The position numbers were made by a program, and so were the translations under genes. This document shows positions 12,246 through 24,607 of a DNA stretch of 64,000 bases, one piece after another; position 1 is the first letter of the stretch, and the number at the start of each line of letters is the position of its first letter. The stretch spans positions 1,962,823-2,026,822 of the forward strand of contig VYZI01000112.1 of NCBI GenBank assembly GCA_013397695.1, written 5' to 3'. This DNA is from Centropus unirufus. Taxonomy: Eukaryota; Chordata; Aves; Cuculiformes; Centropidae. The notes under the pieces are model-generated. The model searched no databases and was not told the DNA's origin. It saw only the letters and a list, made by a program, of their open reading frames with translations.

Positions 12246-14829
12246 GAGACTGACAGCCCAAGAAGATGGTGAGATTTGTGGCAATGTAAATTAGTGTTCA
12301 ACTATGTGGAGCACGATCTGCCCTTAGCCAATACTTCATTGAGATACTGTGGTCAGCACTCAAACAGCAATTGTGAACAATGTAGTTCACATTCTATTCT
12401 TTAAATAATAGAATAATCGAGGGGGACATCTGAATCTGGATGGTCAAATTTAAAATTTAGAAGCACGATCCTGCCTTATTATCTATGAAGCTAGGTTGCA
12501 GCCAGTGACACGCCTTCTGCCACAGCAAACAAGATCAGACTCCTACCTTACATAATATCCCATAAAAAAAGGCAGAAGTACAAGATTGGAAGCAAAGCAA
12601 GAAAGAATGACAGCGTGCTGAGTTGAGTGATAAATTCATAACATATTTTGTCCTTAATGAAAACATAGCTACTTTGTGAAACGGTAGGAAAAACATGAAG
12701 CAATGCAAGGGGAAAAGGTTATATGTCTACATTTTTGTGTGTGAAAGTATGTGTGGTATGTTCTCAGGGTGACTACAAGAATTTAAATGCATTTTTAGTT
12801 GTGTGGGTCCAATATCACAAACTTGTTTTGCTTCACAAAAGTTATAAATCTGCTCCATCTAGTTAGGAATGGGTTTGACTCATTTACATAGAGCCCATGG
12901 ATAGAATTTATGCCTTTCTTCAGGTCATTTCAAAAAATTGCGTCACTGTGGAGGTAGAAACAGAAAGAGCTTCTTTGCTGTTCCTGACTGCAGCACAATG
13001 TGTGGTAGAGAGCTGCTCTCTTTCTCTTGAGATTTCCTGAGCTTGTCTTCTGAGAGATTCATAACTGCGAATGGCATCAGTGAAGATCTGATCTTTGAAA
13101 AAGAGAAAATTCTTCTAGCTTGGTAAGGTTTGCAATGAATACTGATAGTTTGGAAGAGCATTTGATTTTTGTCACAAAACCCTGTATTGGATGTAGTTTC
13201 AAGTGATTCAGCTTCACTGAATTTCAGAGGTGTTTTTAAAGCATATCCAGAAGATGGGTCTGGGAGGTTACTGGGTTTGTCTCTACATACTCTTTACTCT
13301 CATATTTTCCCATTAGTTACCCATCTCCGCGTATCATGATGGCACTTCATCCACCCTGCATTGTCACATGTCATGACACTTACGGCAAAATTAGCCCTAG
13401 CATTTCCCTTGCAGCAGACCAGTAATTGCGGTCAGCTCTGAGCAAATTAATCTTTTGTCACTTCTGCCCTGCCTCACTACAAGTATATGCATATACATTG
13501 ATTTATCCTGTGTGTTGCTAACGCTCCCTCCCTCTCTTCCATAAGCCAACACTAATGGACAAATTAACAAGCAACAAAATTTGGAAGTTGGAAAAATCAT
13601 GTGAAGCATACTGATGTGAAAACATGACAATAAAACCTTGCTTTCACACGGATGTTTCAGAAATGAAAAACTGTGTTGGATGGCTTTATTGCAGCTAGCT
13701 CCCCTATGGTGCTCTCTTCATCCTAGTGGTTTCCCCACAGATCTGATGGGTAATGCATACATCCTAAGCAAGGAGATTGTCTACACAGAGTAGCTCACAG
13801 CCCCCATAGAATAACTCACCATGGGAAAATACTTCATTGAAATGAAAAAAAAGGCAATTCTATTTTGAAAATTAAAAAATTGCTAAAATTATAAATAATT
13901 CCACAGGGTGGAGTCACTCTAGGCAGACACTCACACAGATGTCCTTGTTTTGGAAATTATTTTGGCTCAGCACAGACAAGGCCATTCTGAAGTCACAGGT
14001 GAGAGCCCAGCGAACATCAAACAATAATAGTTAAAAGAGTCCAAGATACTCCTGCTATCCCCATCACCATTCCCAAGGTAACACAGGGTAAAAATGAAGA
14101 GAGAGAAGTAAAGCCCCATGCAACTGTTCCTTTTTGATGGAAAAAAACAGGGGGAAGGAGTTCTTAAATAATTCACAGTATAGCTACTAAATGTGTGCCA
14201 TAACAACGTGGAATTTATGACTCCAATCTTGCACTTGCACCATCCAAGCAAGCTTCTTTGTTTAAAAACTTAAAAAACATGTTACTTCAAGTATGTTTAT
14301 TGGTAGGCAAGCTTCTATTTCACTCTGGTCAAATTCCAAACTGGATAATTACAGCCTGTCTGCTGAAAACTCCCACCATAATTTCATTTGGCTCTACTCT
14401 TCTAAACTACTGTGCAGAATCACTGCACACTAAAGAGCTTCCCTATAAAAATGGGCAAAGCTATTACCCATGCCAGCAAAAAGGCTCCCTGATCTGTTTT
14501 GGAGTTTGGAAAGCACTCCAGCTTTTACCTGGGTGGAGGATGGAGTCACCAATAAAAGATGTGGTATAAACTGAAGCATATGTGTACAGGTACACAAAGG
14601 TTTATCGATCTTACTAAATATACCTATAATGCATGGTCTACATGAAAGCAATGTTTTAGGAAAAAAAATTGGATTTTACCTCAAAAATAATTGTATTTGA
14701 ATAGAGGGTGGAAAGTGGGGAAAACCCAGGTTTTTCATTATTTTCTCATTGTTCTCTCTACAAAGATTCACAGACTATGGTCTCCCTAGAAAGCGACTTT
14801 TCCACCCATACTTGCTCCAGATACCAGCT
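12246..14829. other. Intergenic DNA, no gene recognised
   Basis: I see no supported exon, RNA gene or clear repeat. The short overlapping frames at 13,967-14,651 on both strands have no recognisable domains. Confidence 0.55.
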
Positions 14830-15420
14830 ATGAATTTCCTACTTCCCACGCGATTTCCCAATAAATTGTCGGGACTAACCTTTGTTGATAGGTGTCACAA
14901 TATTTCACAGTAAGAAGCCACAGCATGTGTTGTAAATAGCAATAAGAGTCGGTTTGGCCGATATTTTTCTTTTTTATTCTAGGCTGGGAATTCTGTCAAA
15001 TTAAATGGCCTCAAGCTCCCTGCTTCTCTATGGCTTATCGAGCCGAACAAGTCACCTGGATATTGATATCCTCGCTGTATTTATCCAGACAAATAGCGGA
15101 GCGACAAAGTAAATTTTGGCGATGAGGTGGCCCATCTTTGGTGGCTTTTTGATACAGCAGCAGCTGCAGGAAAAAGGGTTTCTCAATTTCCCGGCGGGGT
15201 TCATCCTCGGGAGCCTGCACAGGAAATCTCCCCCTCGGATTTTCCTCTTGGTTGCCCGATACCTGCGCGCTCCGCTCCTACAACAGAGCCATTCCCTTCC
15301 AGCTGGCGGAGCCCGGGTGTATCTCCGTCAAACCGCGAAGTGTTTTGATTGCAACCCCGGCCTTTGAACTGAAACTCCCGAGGAATGTTGGCGCGGGACT
15401 AACAATGCCGAGCAATTAGC
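14830..15420. promoter_or_regulatory. Candidate conserved regulatory element with CpG-retaining core
   Basis: The block stands out from its AT-rich surroundings: it keeps many CpG dinucleotides (densest at about 15,190-15,390) and is free of repeat signatures. Visible transcription-factor-like words include CCTTTGTTG (TCF/LEF or SOX-like, about 14,879), AGGTGTCAC (T-box-like, about 14,891), GATATTGATATCC (about 15,059-15,071) and CAGCAGCTGCAG (E-box context, about 15,158). Two overlapping open frames (15,116-15,367 and 15,127-15,348) have no known domain and are probably by-products of CpG-rich sequence. It could be an enhancer or a weak alternative promoter of the gene 20 kb to the right. 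A non-coding exon is also possible. No conservation data were available. Confidence 0.35.
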
Positions 15421-17034
15421 TTAAGCGCTCTCCCACCGAAAGGAAATCACCCTCCACAATAGACCAGCTCCAGCGGGAAAGAGCAAAGAGAAGGTGATTT
15501 TGGGCAGAAATCACCCAGTAGGGGGTCTAGGAACGCCTCGCTAGGGTGGACTGAAGAGGTGTCACATTTGCCCTCTGGTGAATAGGTGTGAATGAGCCCT
15601 GCGAGCTCCCGGGAAGCGCCCAGCTGCATCGGGGAGGCTCCTGGCTTCTTGGTAGGGATCCCAACCTCTGGCCACTTCCTCTCTGAGTAAAAGTAGAAGG
15701 TCCCGGAGTTTTGCACAAAGCTTGTTCGCTCATGCGTTGCGCGAGTCTCCTGGGCACGTCGGTGTTTCAGGGGGAAGCTGGGACTCCCAGAAGCACCGCA
15801 GTTCTCAGGGTGGCTCCTAGGGGAGCCTGAAACTGGAAAACAGGTCTAGGACGGAGCAGGAAGGAGAAGCCCAAAGAGCCTTGGTTGTCCACGGCTGGGT
15901 AACAAGGTGGTGAGCAGTCAAGCAGGGCACCCTTTGCTGCTTTTTGTTGTGCTGCTTCCTTTCCCATACACTCAAAATTAACCCCAAGGCTGCACTAGAT
16001 TCCAGCAAGGACAGAGCAATATTACATCAGATTATCAGATTACAGATTAGATGTTGGAAATGTACCAGTGCCTTCCTATAGAGTCAAAGCCTTTGGTGAG
16101 CCAAGGGGAGGGGGATCTTTAGAGACACAAGCTGACAGGTAAAGAGTACGATTTTATGTCACTCTCCTTGGCAGTGGTGCTTATGTCAGAAACTCCCCCA
16201 TAAAAGGATCTCTCTTTGCTGCCTGAAGATGAGGGTGGTTGAGCCACATAAAAGACAAGTAAATAGCAAAAATTCACAAATAACACCACTAATAAAACCT
16301 CTTCTTCTGACCTGGGATAGTTTCCCTTGTGATATATCTGAGAAGATGTTGTCAGATGCAATCCAAGTGAAAGGATGAAAGGGACCCTCCTCCAGGTGCT
16401 TTCCTTTCGAATAGAAAGGCAGCCAGCACTGCTCTAAGCAGGTCTACACAAAGGCCGACAGGGAATGTGCTCACCAGCCTCACAAATGAGAAACAGGGAA
16501 TGATAAACTGGACCTATGAGAGCAATGCACAGATCTCGACGTTAAACAGGAGCCACATGCCTAAAAAAGGCTTCCCAGTGAGCTCTGAAGAAGGTGGATT
16601 GGAACCTGCATCCTGCAGAGTCCTGCCTCTCCAGTTGCTGCGAAGAGGCATGCTCAGGGGATCAGATGTTCCTTGCACCCGGGGCACGCCTGTCTCCAGT
16701 CTATTCCCTTACACTGAAACAGGGTTAACAGTAATTGGGACATTCATGACAGAGGTTTCTTTAATTCCTTAACCACAGCCACACTACAACCTCTCTGTAA
16801 CTGCTCCAGTCATCACTATCCTAACAACAAATAAGACAGCAAATGGCAAAAAACAGTCCCTGCTACATAACTGAGGCTTTCTGATGCAAATGAAATGCAC
16901 TAGTGATTGCCCTGTGCTTAGCAATAATGGAAAAAAACATGATTCCTATTTTGTTTTGTGGAATGATTTCCTAATATCAATATATCATTAGATTCTTGTA
17001 ATATCCTCACAACCTACTCTCTTCAGAATCAGAA
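15421..17034. other. Intergenic DNA of moderate GC, no gene recognised
   Basis: GC falls gradually from the preceding CpG-retaining block. The several 60-100 codon frames overlap on opposite strands and lack domains. Confidence 0.5.
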
Positions 17035-17990
17035 ACCAGTTCCCTCAGACCATTTCTTCTAAATCCCATACTATTTTCGTAGTTCCTCTCTGAAACTTCT
17101 TCAGTTATCCTAATTTAAAATGTAGGACCCAAGCTCCACATGTTCCCTCAGATAAGCTTTTCTGATGTCCAAGAGTAAAACACAACAATGTTAGTATCTG
17201 CTGGTAATTATTCCCTTGTCAATTCTGCTGCCGCTTGCTGTTGTGTGTCTGTCAACCAACTTTTGCCCCCTATGCAGAACACTTCATCCTTCTCTTCATT
17301 GAACTTCTTTTTACCATCTAGAACTATTTCTCCTGTTCATCAAAATCACCTTGAATTTTGATCTTGCCTTCCTTTCCATCATGTTTCAGTCTATGCAGAT
17401 TTCCTCTCTGCCTCACCATGCACTGCTGATGAAAGTAACAAAGGACTAGAACCATTCTTGCCTCGCAGTCTGAGAAGAAACCATTGGTAACTTCTCTGAA
17501 TGCAGCTTTTCAACCTTCTGGGAAAGTCCATCTTAATCATGTTTGCCTGGATTATCAATCACATGATCACGTATTAAAATTTATTCTAAAATCAAGATAT
17601 AATTTACTAATTACTTCCTCTTATCCTCTAAGCTGGTTAGCAGGTCAAGAAAGGAGGTCTGCTTGATTTGACATTGTGAGTGTTGATAAATGCATATTCG
17701 CTGTTTCTTATGAATCTAGGGGCCTGAAATTCCTAATAATTTGCTCAGATATCTTTCTTAAACTGTATAAATACATAGTTTTTAATCCATTCTTTCCCTC
17801 CACACTCTTCCTAGCTTTTCTTTTTTATATAGCCAATAATTTCTGGTCACAGCTCAGGGTATTTTCAATGATGGAGACAAACAAAAGGACTGAATGTTTC
17901 AGTCTTCCTCCTTTTTTGTGCATTAGTTGCTTACTTCCCTGTAAATAATGGAACTGCATCTTCTCTACTCATTCCCTTTCTTCTAACATA
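17035..17990 (-). mobile_element. Ancient CR1/L3-type LINE relic
   Basis: Segments appear in the order expected for the reverse complement of a CR1/L3 reverse transcriptase region. At 17,105-17,130 is the 'aaaatgtaggacccaagct' segment, at about 17,299 'attgaacttc...' and at about 17,350 'accttgaattttgatc'. At 17,481 follows 'accattggtaact', at about 17,508 'ttcaacctt', at about 17,587 'taaaatcaagatata', and from 17,690 the 'gcatattcgctg' region. The copy carries many substitutions and small indels and has no usable open frame. It is far older than the short CR1 ends elsewhere. The 91-codon plus-strand frame at 17,676-17,948 is its antisense by-product. Confidence 0.6.
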
Positions 17991-18044
17991 AGGCTATTGA
18001 TTAATAAAGCTGCGGTGGCGTAACAACCTTTTCATGACAATAAA

Positions 18045-18260
18045 TGTTCTGTATTCCTCAGCATTCTATAAAACTAAATTGCTTTAAGCAGAATTTTTCA
18101 GCCATTGTGTATTCACCTTGTAGTTCAGAAGAACTTGCCGTATATCTTCAGTTTGCTTATAAGAATGTCATGTGAGGCTGTATGAAAAGCTACAATAAAA
18201 TCAAGACAGCGTACAGCTTCAACTGTTCCTTCTTTAAAGGGATTTTTTCCATCCTCATCC
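18045..18260 (-). mobile_element. Second ancient CR1/L3 fragment, overlapping in content with the first
   Basis: At 18,098 'cagccattgtgtattcacctt' and at 18,152 'tttgcttataagaatgtcat', followed by 'aaaatcaagacagcgta', match the same part of the LINE as 17,505-17,600 in the neighbouring relic. Because the content repeats, this is a second insertion or a local duplication, not a continuation. It is non-coding. Confidence 0.55.
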
Positions 18261-21200
18261 GTTACAAAATTGTACAATGACCTATTGCATGTGTACACCT
18301 AAAATTAAGTGCCCCAAAAGGAAATAGTGCTTTTAAAGTGATCCCAACTAGGCCTATGTAGATGCCCAGATGGCAGCGCTCCCCCAGATCTTCCAGTTCT
18401 TTGCCAAAGTGCAGCACAAGTGCTCAGGGCCCTCGCATTCCCCAAGGTGCATGCAAATATAATCCTGGTTTTTTAAGTTGAGTGCCATTAGTTGTAAGCA
18501 ACCCACATCAAATTAAAGAGAGACAGTTAAAAAGAGATGCAAAAAAACTACGTTGAGTGTGCTGCATCCATGGTGCTTGTGACTCTGCCCGTAACCATGC
18601 CCACCAGTAATATTGCTGCTGTCCCATCTGGCTCTTGTGTGGCATCCAATGTTTCAGGCATGAATGTATCAATTCATGTGGGTATTCAGACCCTTCCACG
18701 GTAGTGTTTTCCATAGTGATACTGGGTTAAGGAAGAATATGGAGAACCGAGGCATGAGGGATAAATGCAGCATTTCCACAGCATGAGGGATAAATGCAGC
18801 ATTTCCATGTGGACTAAAGACAAGTGGGAAGATGCTGCAGTCTGGCTTTGTCTTGCCATCGGCCAGCGTTTCCCCAAAGGGCACATTCAATTTCCATACT
18901 TTCTTCCTTCCATTATTCATGTCCAGTGGTTAAGTTTAAAAGATTACTGATGCTGAGACCAGCTCCTTAACTCCATCAGGTTAGTGCTCACATCTTTCCA
19001 CCACAGCTTGAATATCTACTTGTGCTGCACAAAATAATCCTTAAAACTAAATATATTTTTAACTGCCAACATCTGGTCTTATTTTCCATTCCTCCTGTTT
19101 TTTCTGTTCTTCTTACGTTTTTTGCTTTATTGGTTTGCTCCACTATTTTCCCAGTCTGTTTGAGCCCTTGCAATTGAATAATTATCCTGTCTTCATCCTC
19201 CGGGTTTTCTTCAAAATCCCTCTAAATCTTACCTTGCCAAACAACCAGTTCTCTTCTCTCTCCTGTGCTGCTGTCCTCTGCTTTACCTTGTGTTTATTTC
19301 CTTTGACTTATTTTCTTTTTATATTTCAAGCTTTTCATGCAAAGACAATGCCTGCATGTGTAAAATGCCTCATAATGCTATGATGCCATACAAGAAATAT
19401 CAATATTAAGAGAAGGTTGTTCTTACAATCAGAATAAGCAGATGGCTTCTTTACTACGGCACAACTCTGAGCCAGTACCTAAGCAGTTTATCTTTTCCTT
19501 CCCCCAGTTAAGCAGGCAGTGAATAGCCAAGGGAACTGCATTTCAGAGAGGCAAAGTGAGGGCAATGCCTTTGGGAGGCTGAGATCTACACTCACTGACA
19601 TATGACTTGGCTGAAAAACAAGCCGACAAACGTACTGGTTTGGATTATGTTATTTTATTTCACTTTTTTCTGTTACCAGTGCTAATCTTTGGAGGAGCAA
19701 GGGAACAGTTACTCCTTGCTCTACTTTGCTTTCCCAGCCATTCCACATAAGCCCCTTGTAGGTTGCCTTCTTGGCAGAGACCTCTCAGTACCTCTGCTTC
19801 TAACACAAAGTGTGCATTAACCATGAATACGTGCCATGAATATGTGGTTGGGATTGACAGGTTGATCTTGAAACTTGTTATCTTTTGAGAGTTACATTTA
19901 TTAAGATTAATCCAGGAGACATTTCACCCAATATGCAGTTTTAAGCATCAAAACCAAATACAGCTGTCTTCTTACCAATAGATATATGTCAGTAGAATGC
20001 ATAAGACTTGAAATTCCTGTGAGAACTTTCTGGCTGTCTGGCCACCTGCATATTTTCAATGGTAGCGTATCTGAAATTTGTGCATAAACAAATCACAATT
20101 ATTTCCTCTGTCAGTTAAGCTATATAATTTTTTTATTATTATTTGACAAAACTTCAACATTTCTTACTTCAGTATAGATGATCCTTAATTAAGTTTGTAG
20201 GAGATAGTCCTTGAAATAGTCTTTGTCTGAAGTGGTAGGATGATCACATACTTTAAATGTCAGCTCTGCTGAAATACTGCAATTAGATCCCAACTGATGT
20301 GGCTTTCTAAAAACCAAGCCTAAAATTCAACCCTAAAGGAATCATTCTCCGAGAAATTGTCCTTCCACCCTAATGAAGAATATTGTGGCAGGATAAATTG
20401 TTGACCATGCAATGCATAGACATCTGAACTACAAAACTGACTTGATAGGAACATATGAAATATACTTTGGAACTGCAAAAAGTTTTGTTCAAAATTTCTC
20501 TGTATGAGCTAATAATCTGTTATGTAAACCAAAATATCTCCAGGCAGAGAATTCAAGTCCAGGTCCCTGGTATTTCTTAACAATCAGATGAAGCAAAACA
20601 TTGAGGGCAGATCTTCAAGTCTTGCCATGGTATGCACAGGAATTAAAAAGTCTGTTTGCCTGTAGGAATAATAAGTGAAAAACCAATCGCAAGTCACACT
20701 ACAAAACAACCGGAGCCACAATCATGTGCTGTTTAACTGCCTGTTTGGGACTCTTGTTCATTCACAAGCCCAGTTCCAGGGATCCTAAGTTCTAGGTCAA
20801 AAACACTGAAACCACAGAATGCAAATGTCTGGATCAGAGTAAAGTTATTCAGCAGGCTCAAATCAACTTGAAAAAAACAGTGGGTTTGTACTAGTGGATA
20901 TTGTAAGCTAGATATTATCTGTGCATGCTACAGTCTTTTGCTTTCCAACTGCTGCCTATAGGCATTTTCTCCAGTTTTCCTGCCCCTTCCTTTTGACTTC
21001 AGCGAAAGGCCATTTTTCCCATCTGATTATTGTTTCATTTAAATGCAAATTCAGGATCTGTCTTCTTGTATGTTTACTAGAACTGGAACATTCATCTTAA
21101 ATATCCTGTACCGTATCTCACCTCCAGATTTTTATTTTACTATGAATTCCAGCATCTGATAAGAAAATGCTGCATCGTTAGTCCCAGCTGTAGACTTTTG

Positions 21201-24119
21201 CTCTGCTGTCAGCTATGAAACTTGCTGTTCGCTTACTGCTTCTGCCAGTCTCAGCCCAGTTTGAAGTCATGAGGCAATATTGAATCTTCCAGATTTTTAG
21301 GGAAGAAATGCACAATAGTGGAAGTTCAGCAGCCCATGCTGGTGAGCACACACATAGAAAAGAGCAAGACAATGACTGAAGAAAAGTGAGCCAAGAACAT
21401 TTCCCTCTTTCCTTGCTGTGATAGCTTTGACTGAATTCCAACAGGACAAAAGCTGATAATAGCTTCTATAATTTGCCATAGTATTGAGGATGCTACTCGC
21501 AGAGCACCTTGCTTCCTTGTTCACATAAAGGTAGTTTGCCACAATCAGGAAAGAAGGGGCATCCAGCAGCAATTGCTGTCACACTGCAGGAGGGCGGGGC
21601 CCCATGGAGACGCGGCATTATGTCTCAACACCTTTACACATCAGTGGCACACCTCAAGATGACTCCACAAGCAGGAGATAAAGTAGTCTGGCAACAATCC
21701 TGCTAAGAAGTTTACACTATGTAGCCTTTTACTTTTTTTCTATGTTGGGTCTTAAACACTTTGCCTATAAGACTGTCCCATATTAACAGCCATCCTCCTC
21801 CCTGCCCTAGCCAGGTGGCCAGCACTATCTTCCCTTTCCTACCAGGGTGGCTCTGAGCAGGCTGGAGCACATCTCCCACCCTAGTGCCATCTGAGTTGCC
21901 CTCTCCAGCTCTTTGTCACAGTGCAAGAATAGAGTTAGGGAAAGCACATATATCTGTTCTGAATTGCCGAGATTTTTAATTGTTTCTGATCTAAGAATAA
22001 TAAGTATGAATGCTGGTAGTTCAAGAGTTTTGCCCGTTTAGCCACAGCGATTGGGTCCTTAATCCCCGTATGGGCTGCAGTACAATTTAACAACGGAAAT
22101 GCTGTGGTCCTGCTGCCATGCCATTTAGAATCAATGGCTGCATATACAACTATTTGATTTATTTTCTTCTGGCATGCAAAGGGAGGATACTCTGGGTACA
22201 TGAAATGCTGTAGATTACCATTAATTTCTAAACAAACTGTGGATTTTTTTGTGAAAGCACAGCTATAAAAAAAGAAGTCCCAAAGAAACAAAGTGGTTTG
22301 GCCCATGCATGTTTTGAATTCATAGAGTAATGTGCTGGCATTAGCAACAAAATAAATTTAGGGATAGTTAAACTACAGCTGGAAAGAAATGTAAAATGTT
22401 GCAATTACCACGGTCATTTTAGCCTCGTTGTACACATATAGCTCCCAACACCATGAATGTGTGCAACAAAGGGAGACTTCATTTCATTTCCAGCAGGCTG
22501 GGTGCCTTGCTTGGACCATTGCAGCCAAACTGTTGAAGCACCAAAGCCTCTGGAGCAGGGCTGGATTGACAGCTACATTCTCATTAGGGCATACAAAGAC
22601 GGAAACATTGCACATCAGCAACTGTTTTAAAAATGCAGTTGCTAATGGTGATCTAAGGCAGCACAGGAATCTGTGGCACAGCTTGGACTTGCATTTTAGC
22701 CTGTTGAGCAATCTGTATAGCCAGATTACTGTTCAGTACAAATTGGACTGCAGTGTGCACCATCAAAGACCTCTTTTTTTTATCAGTTCTTAGCATTTCA
22801 ATTCACAATATTTATATTGTAATACTGTAGTACTTGCAGTTTTGATAGTTTAATAAAAACAAAAATTAATCATTGCCCTTTTCTATTTATCAGGTTGCTG
22901 TCACAAATAAAATCCTAGCTGAACAAACAATCTGTCACACATTAAACTAAACATAACAAAGCAGAAGGAAGCACTTTGGTACTTGTGCACAAGTTCCATT
23001 TTTACTGGAGCAAGTGATGTTTATGACGAGTAGATTTTCTTTAGAAAGCATTAAAAACATCCAAAGGATTGCTCAGAGTCATTTCAAATGCTCTAAAATC
23101 ACAAAGGCTCTACAGAAGCAAGCAGCACTAGAAGCCTACTCTTCAAAAGAAATCTAAAGGTCCCCAACGAGTCTAATAGAAAGAGACCTTGTTTACCTGG
23201 AGTTTCACAGATTTTTCCCCCTGCTGCATTCTGCAATGCTTTCTTTGGAGGAAAAAAAAAAAAAAGTGATGGTGGGAGAGAGAAAGAGACTGGGGTTAGA
23301 AAGAAAATCCTTGATGAGAAGATTGCCAGTTTCTTGGAGCTGGAACTTGTCCATCCACATTGATGTGACTTTGGCCTGTGAGTGACAAGATCACTTTGAA
23401 AAGGTTTCTTCTTCACTAAATTACAATATTTAGACAACTAAAAAACACTGCTATATTGTTTTAGGTTAGAAGAGCTCTCCATGATCTGAATTAGCTTTCT
23501 AGAATTGAATTTGTCTTCTAATCTATGTGTTATTGTGTAAGAACATGTAGGAATGTCTGACTCTACGCATCATTTCAATAACTAATAAATTCATTTGAAT
23601 CTGGCTGCCTTGGAGGATTGGCTACAAACTTCTTTTGCTGCTGTCAATGGCTTAAATTCAGCCCAGGAGCTGATCCAAAAGCCACTGAATAGCCACCCTC
23701 TCCGAACTCAGGGGAGGTATCACTTTTATATTCGAACCAAGCACAGCACTCGTCCAGTTTCCCCTGTATCCAGAGGCCAGGTGCACACTTGGTGAGGATG
23801 TTCATGTAAAATGTTGGTTTTGACCACTTCTGCTAATGATTGAAAGTGATGTCTGTCCTCCAAGAGTAATAAGGTCTGCCTGTGAAGTGAACTGATTCCA
23901 GTCTAAATCCCGATGGGCAGACAGCAGAGGCATAAAAGACACGGAAACACCCCTGAGTCCTGTGGACAATTCTTGCCGGCCAAAACAGACTGGAAGGCCA
24001 AGGTGAAATGAGGCACTTCAAAATTTTGTGATACCAGTTCAAACAGTCGGTTAAAAATCTTCCTTCCCAAGGCTTCAAGTGCATCTCCTCATCGCTTTGA
24101 GTTTGTTTTGCCAGATAGT
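18261..24119. other. AT-rich intergenic DNA, no gene recognised
   Basis: No supported exon or RNA gene is seen. The short frames at 21,178-21,572, 21,935-22,793 and 23,099-23,437 overlap on both strands and have no domains. An A14 run lies near 23,251. The block contains the 29-base tandem duplication listed separately. Confidence 0.55.
18752..18807. repeat. 29-base tandem duplication
   Basis: A unit starting 'gcatgagggataaatgcagc' at 18,752 is repeated exactly from 18,781 for 27 bases. The two copies are identical over the shared length, which suggests a recent slippage or duplication event. Confidence 0.9.
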
Positions 24120-24470
24120 GTCTGGGTGATAATGAATGCTCTCCATTTACCCTTCTTGCTGAATATGCCGGTCAATTGTGCACCCTGCTTTGAAGATAAA
24201 GCACTGGGCTGTTAATAAACACGGGCGGATGATTATCCCCTGTTTTTTTTGGCGCTCCTCTTACTTTGTCCAAGGTGTAAATACCTCACTGCAGCTACAG
24301 GCGGCCGGGCTGGCTGCTTGGGCCACACGCTGGCTTCAGCTGAAGGCTTTAGCAGCAATTGTGCCGTTGTCGTTCCCCTCCGTTGACAACACATCGCGCT
24401 ATCTCCTGCTGTTGTTTCCTTGCTTGCTTGCTCAGGGTCAGGATACGGGAATTTCAATGATTTCTGGTGA
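24120..24470. promoter_or_regulatory. Candidate conserved regulatory element
   Basis: The block retains CpGs (for example gggcggatgattatcc at about 24,222, ggcggccggg at about 24,301 and acatcgcgct at about 24,390) within AT-rich DNA. It carries TTAATAAAC (homeobox/forkhead-like), TTTGAAGAT (TCF-like) and AAGGTGTAAA (T-box half-site-like) words. The overlapping frames on both strands (24,178-24,576 and 24,233-24,457) have no known domain. I infer an enhancer-type element, but no conservation evidence is available here. Confidence 0.3.
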
Positions 24471-24591
24471 AAAGGGCCCTTCCTTTACAGCAGGCTGTCA
24501 TTTCCCTCTGCCTAATACACAAAGAAGGCAGCCAACAGGAGCACAACTGTTTTCATTGGCTGCTAACAGCCTTTGAGGGGAACAAAATCAC

Positions 24592-24607
24592 AAAAAAAAA
24601 AAAAAAA
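24592..24607. repeat. A16 homopolymer
   Basis: A run of 16 adenines follows 'aaatcac'. No target-site duplication or upstream gene-like sequence was noticed that would make it the tail of a processed retrocopy. Confidence 0.9.
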
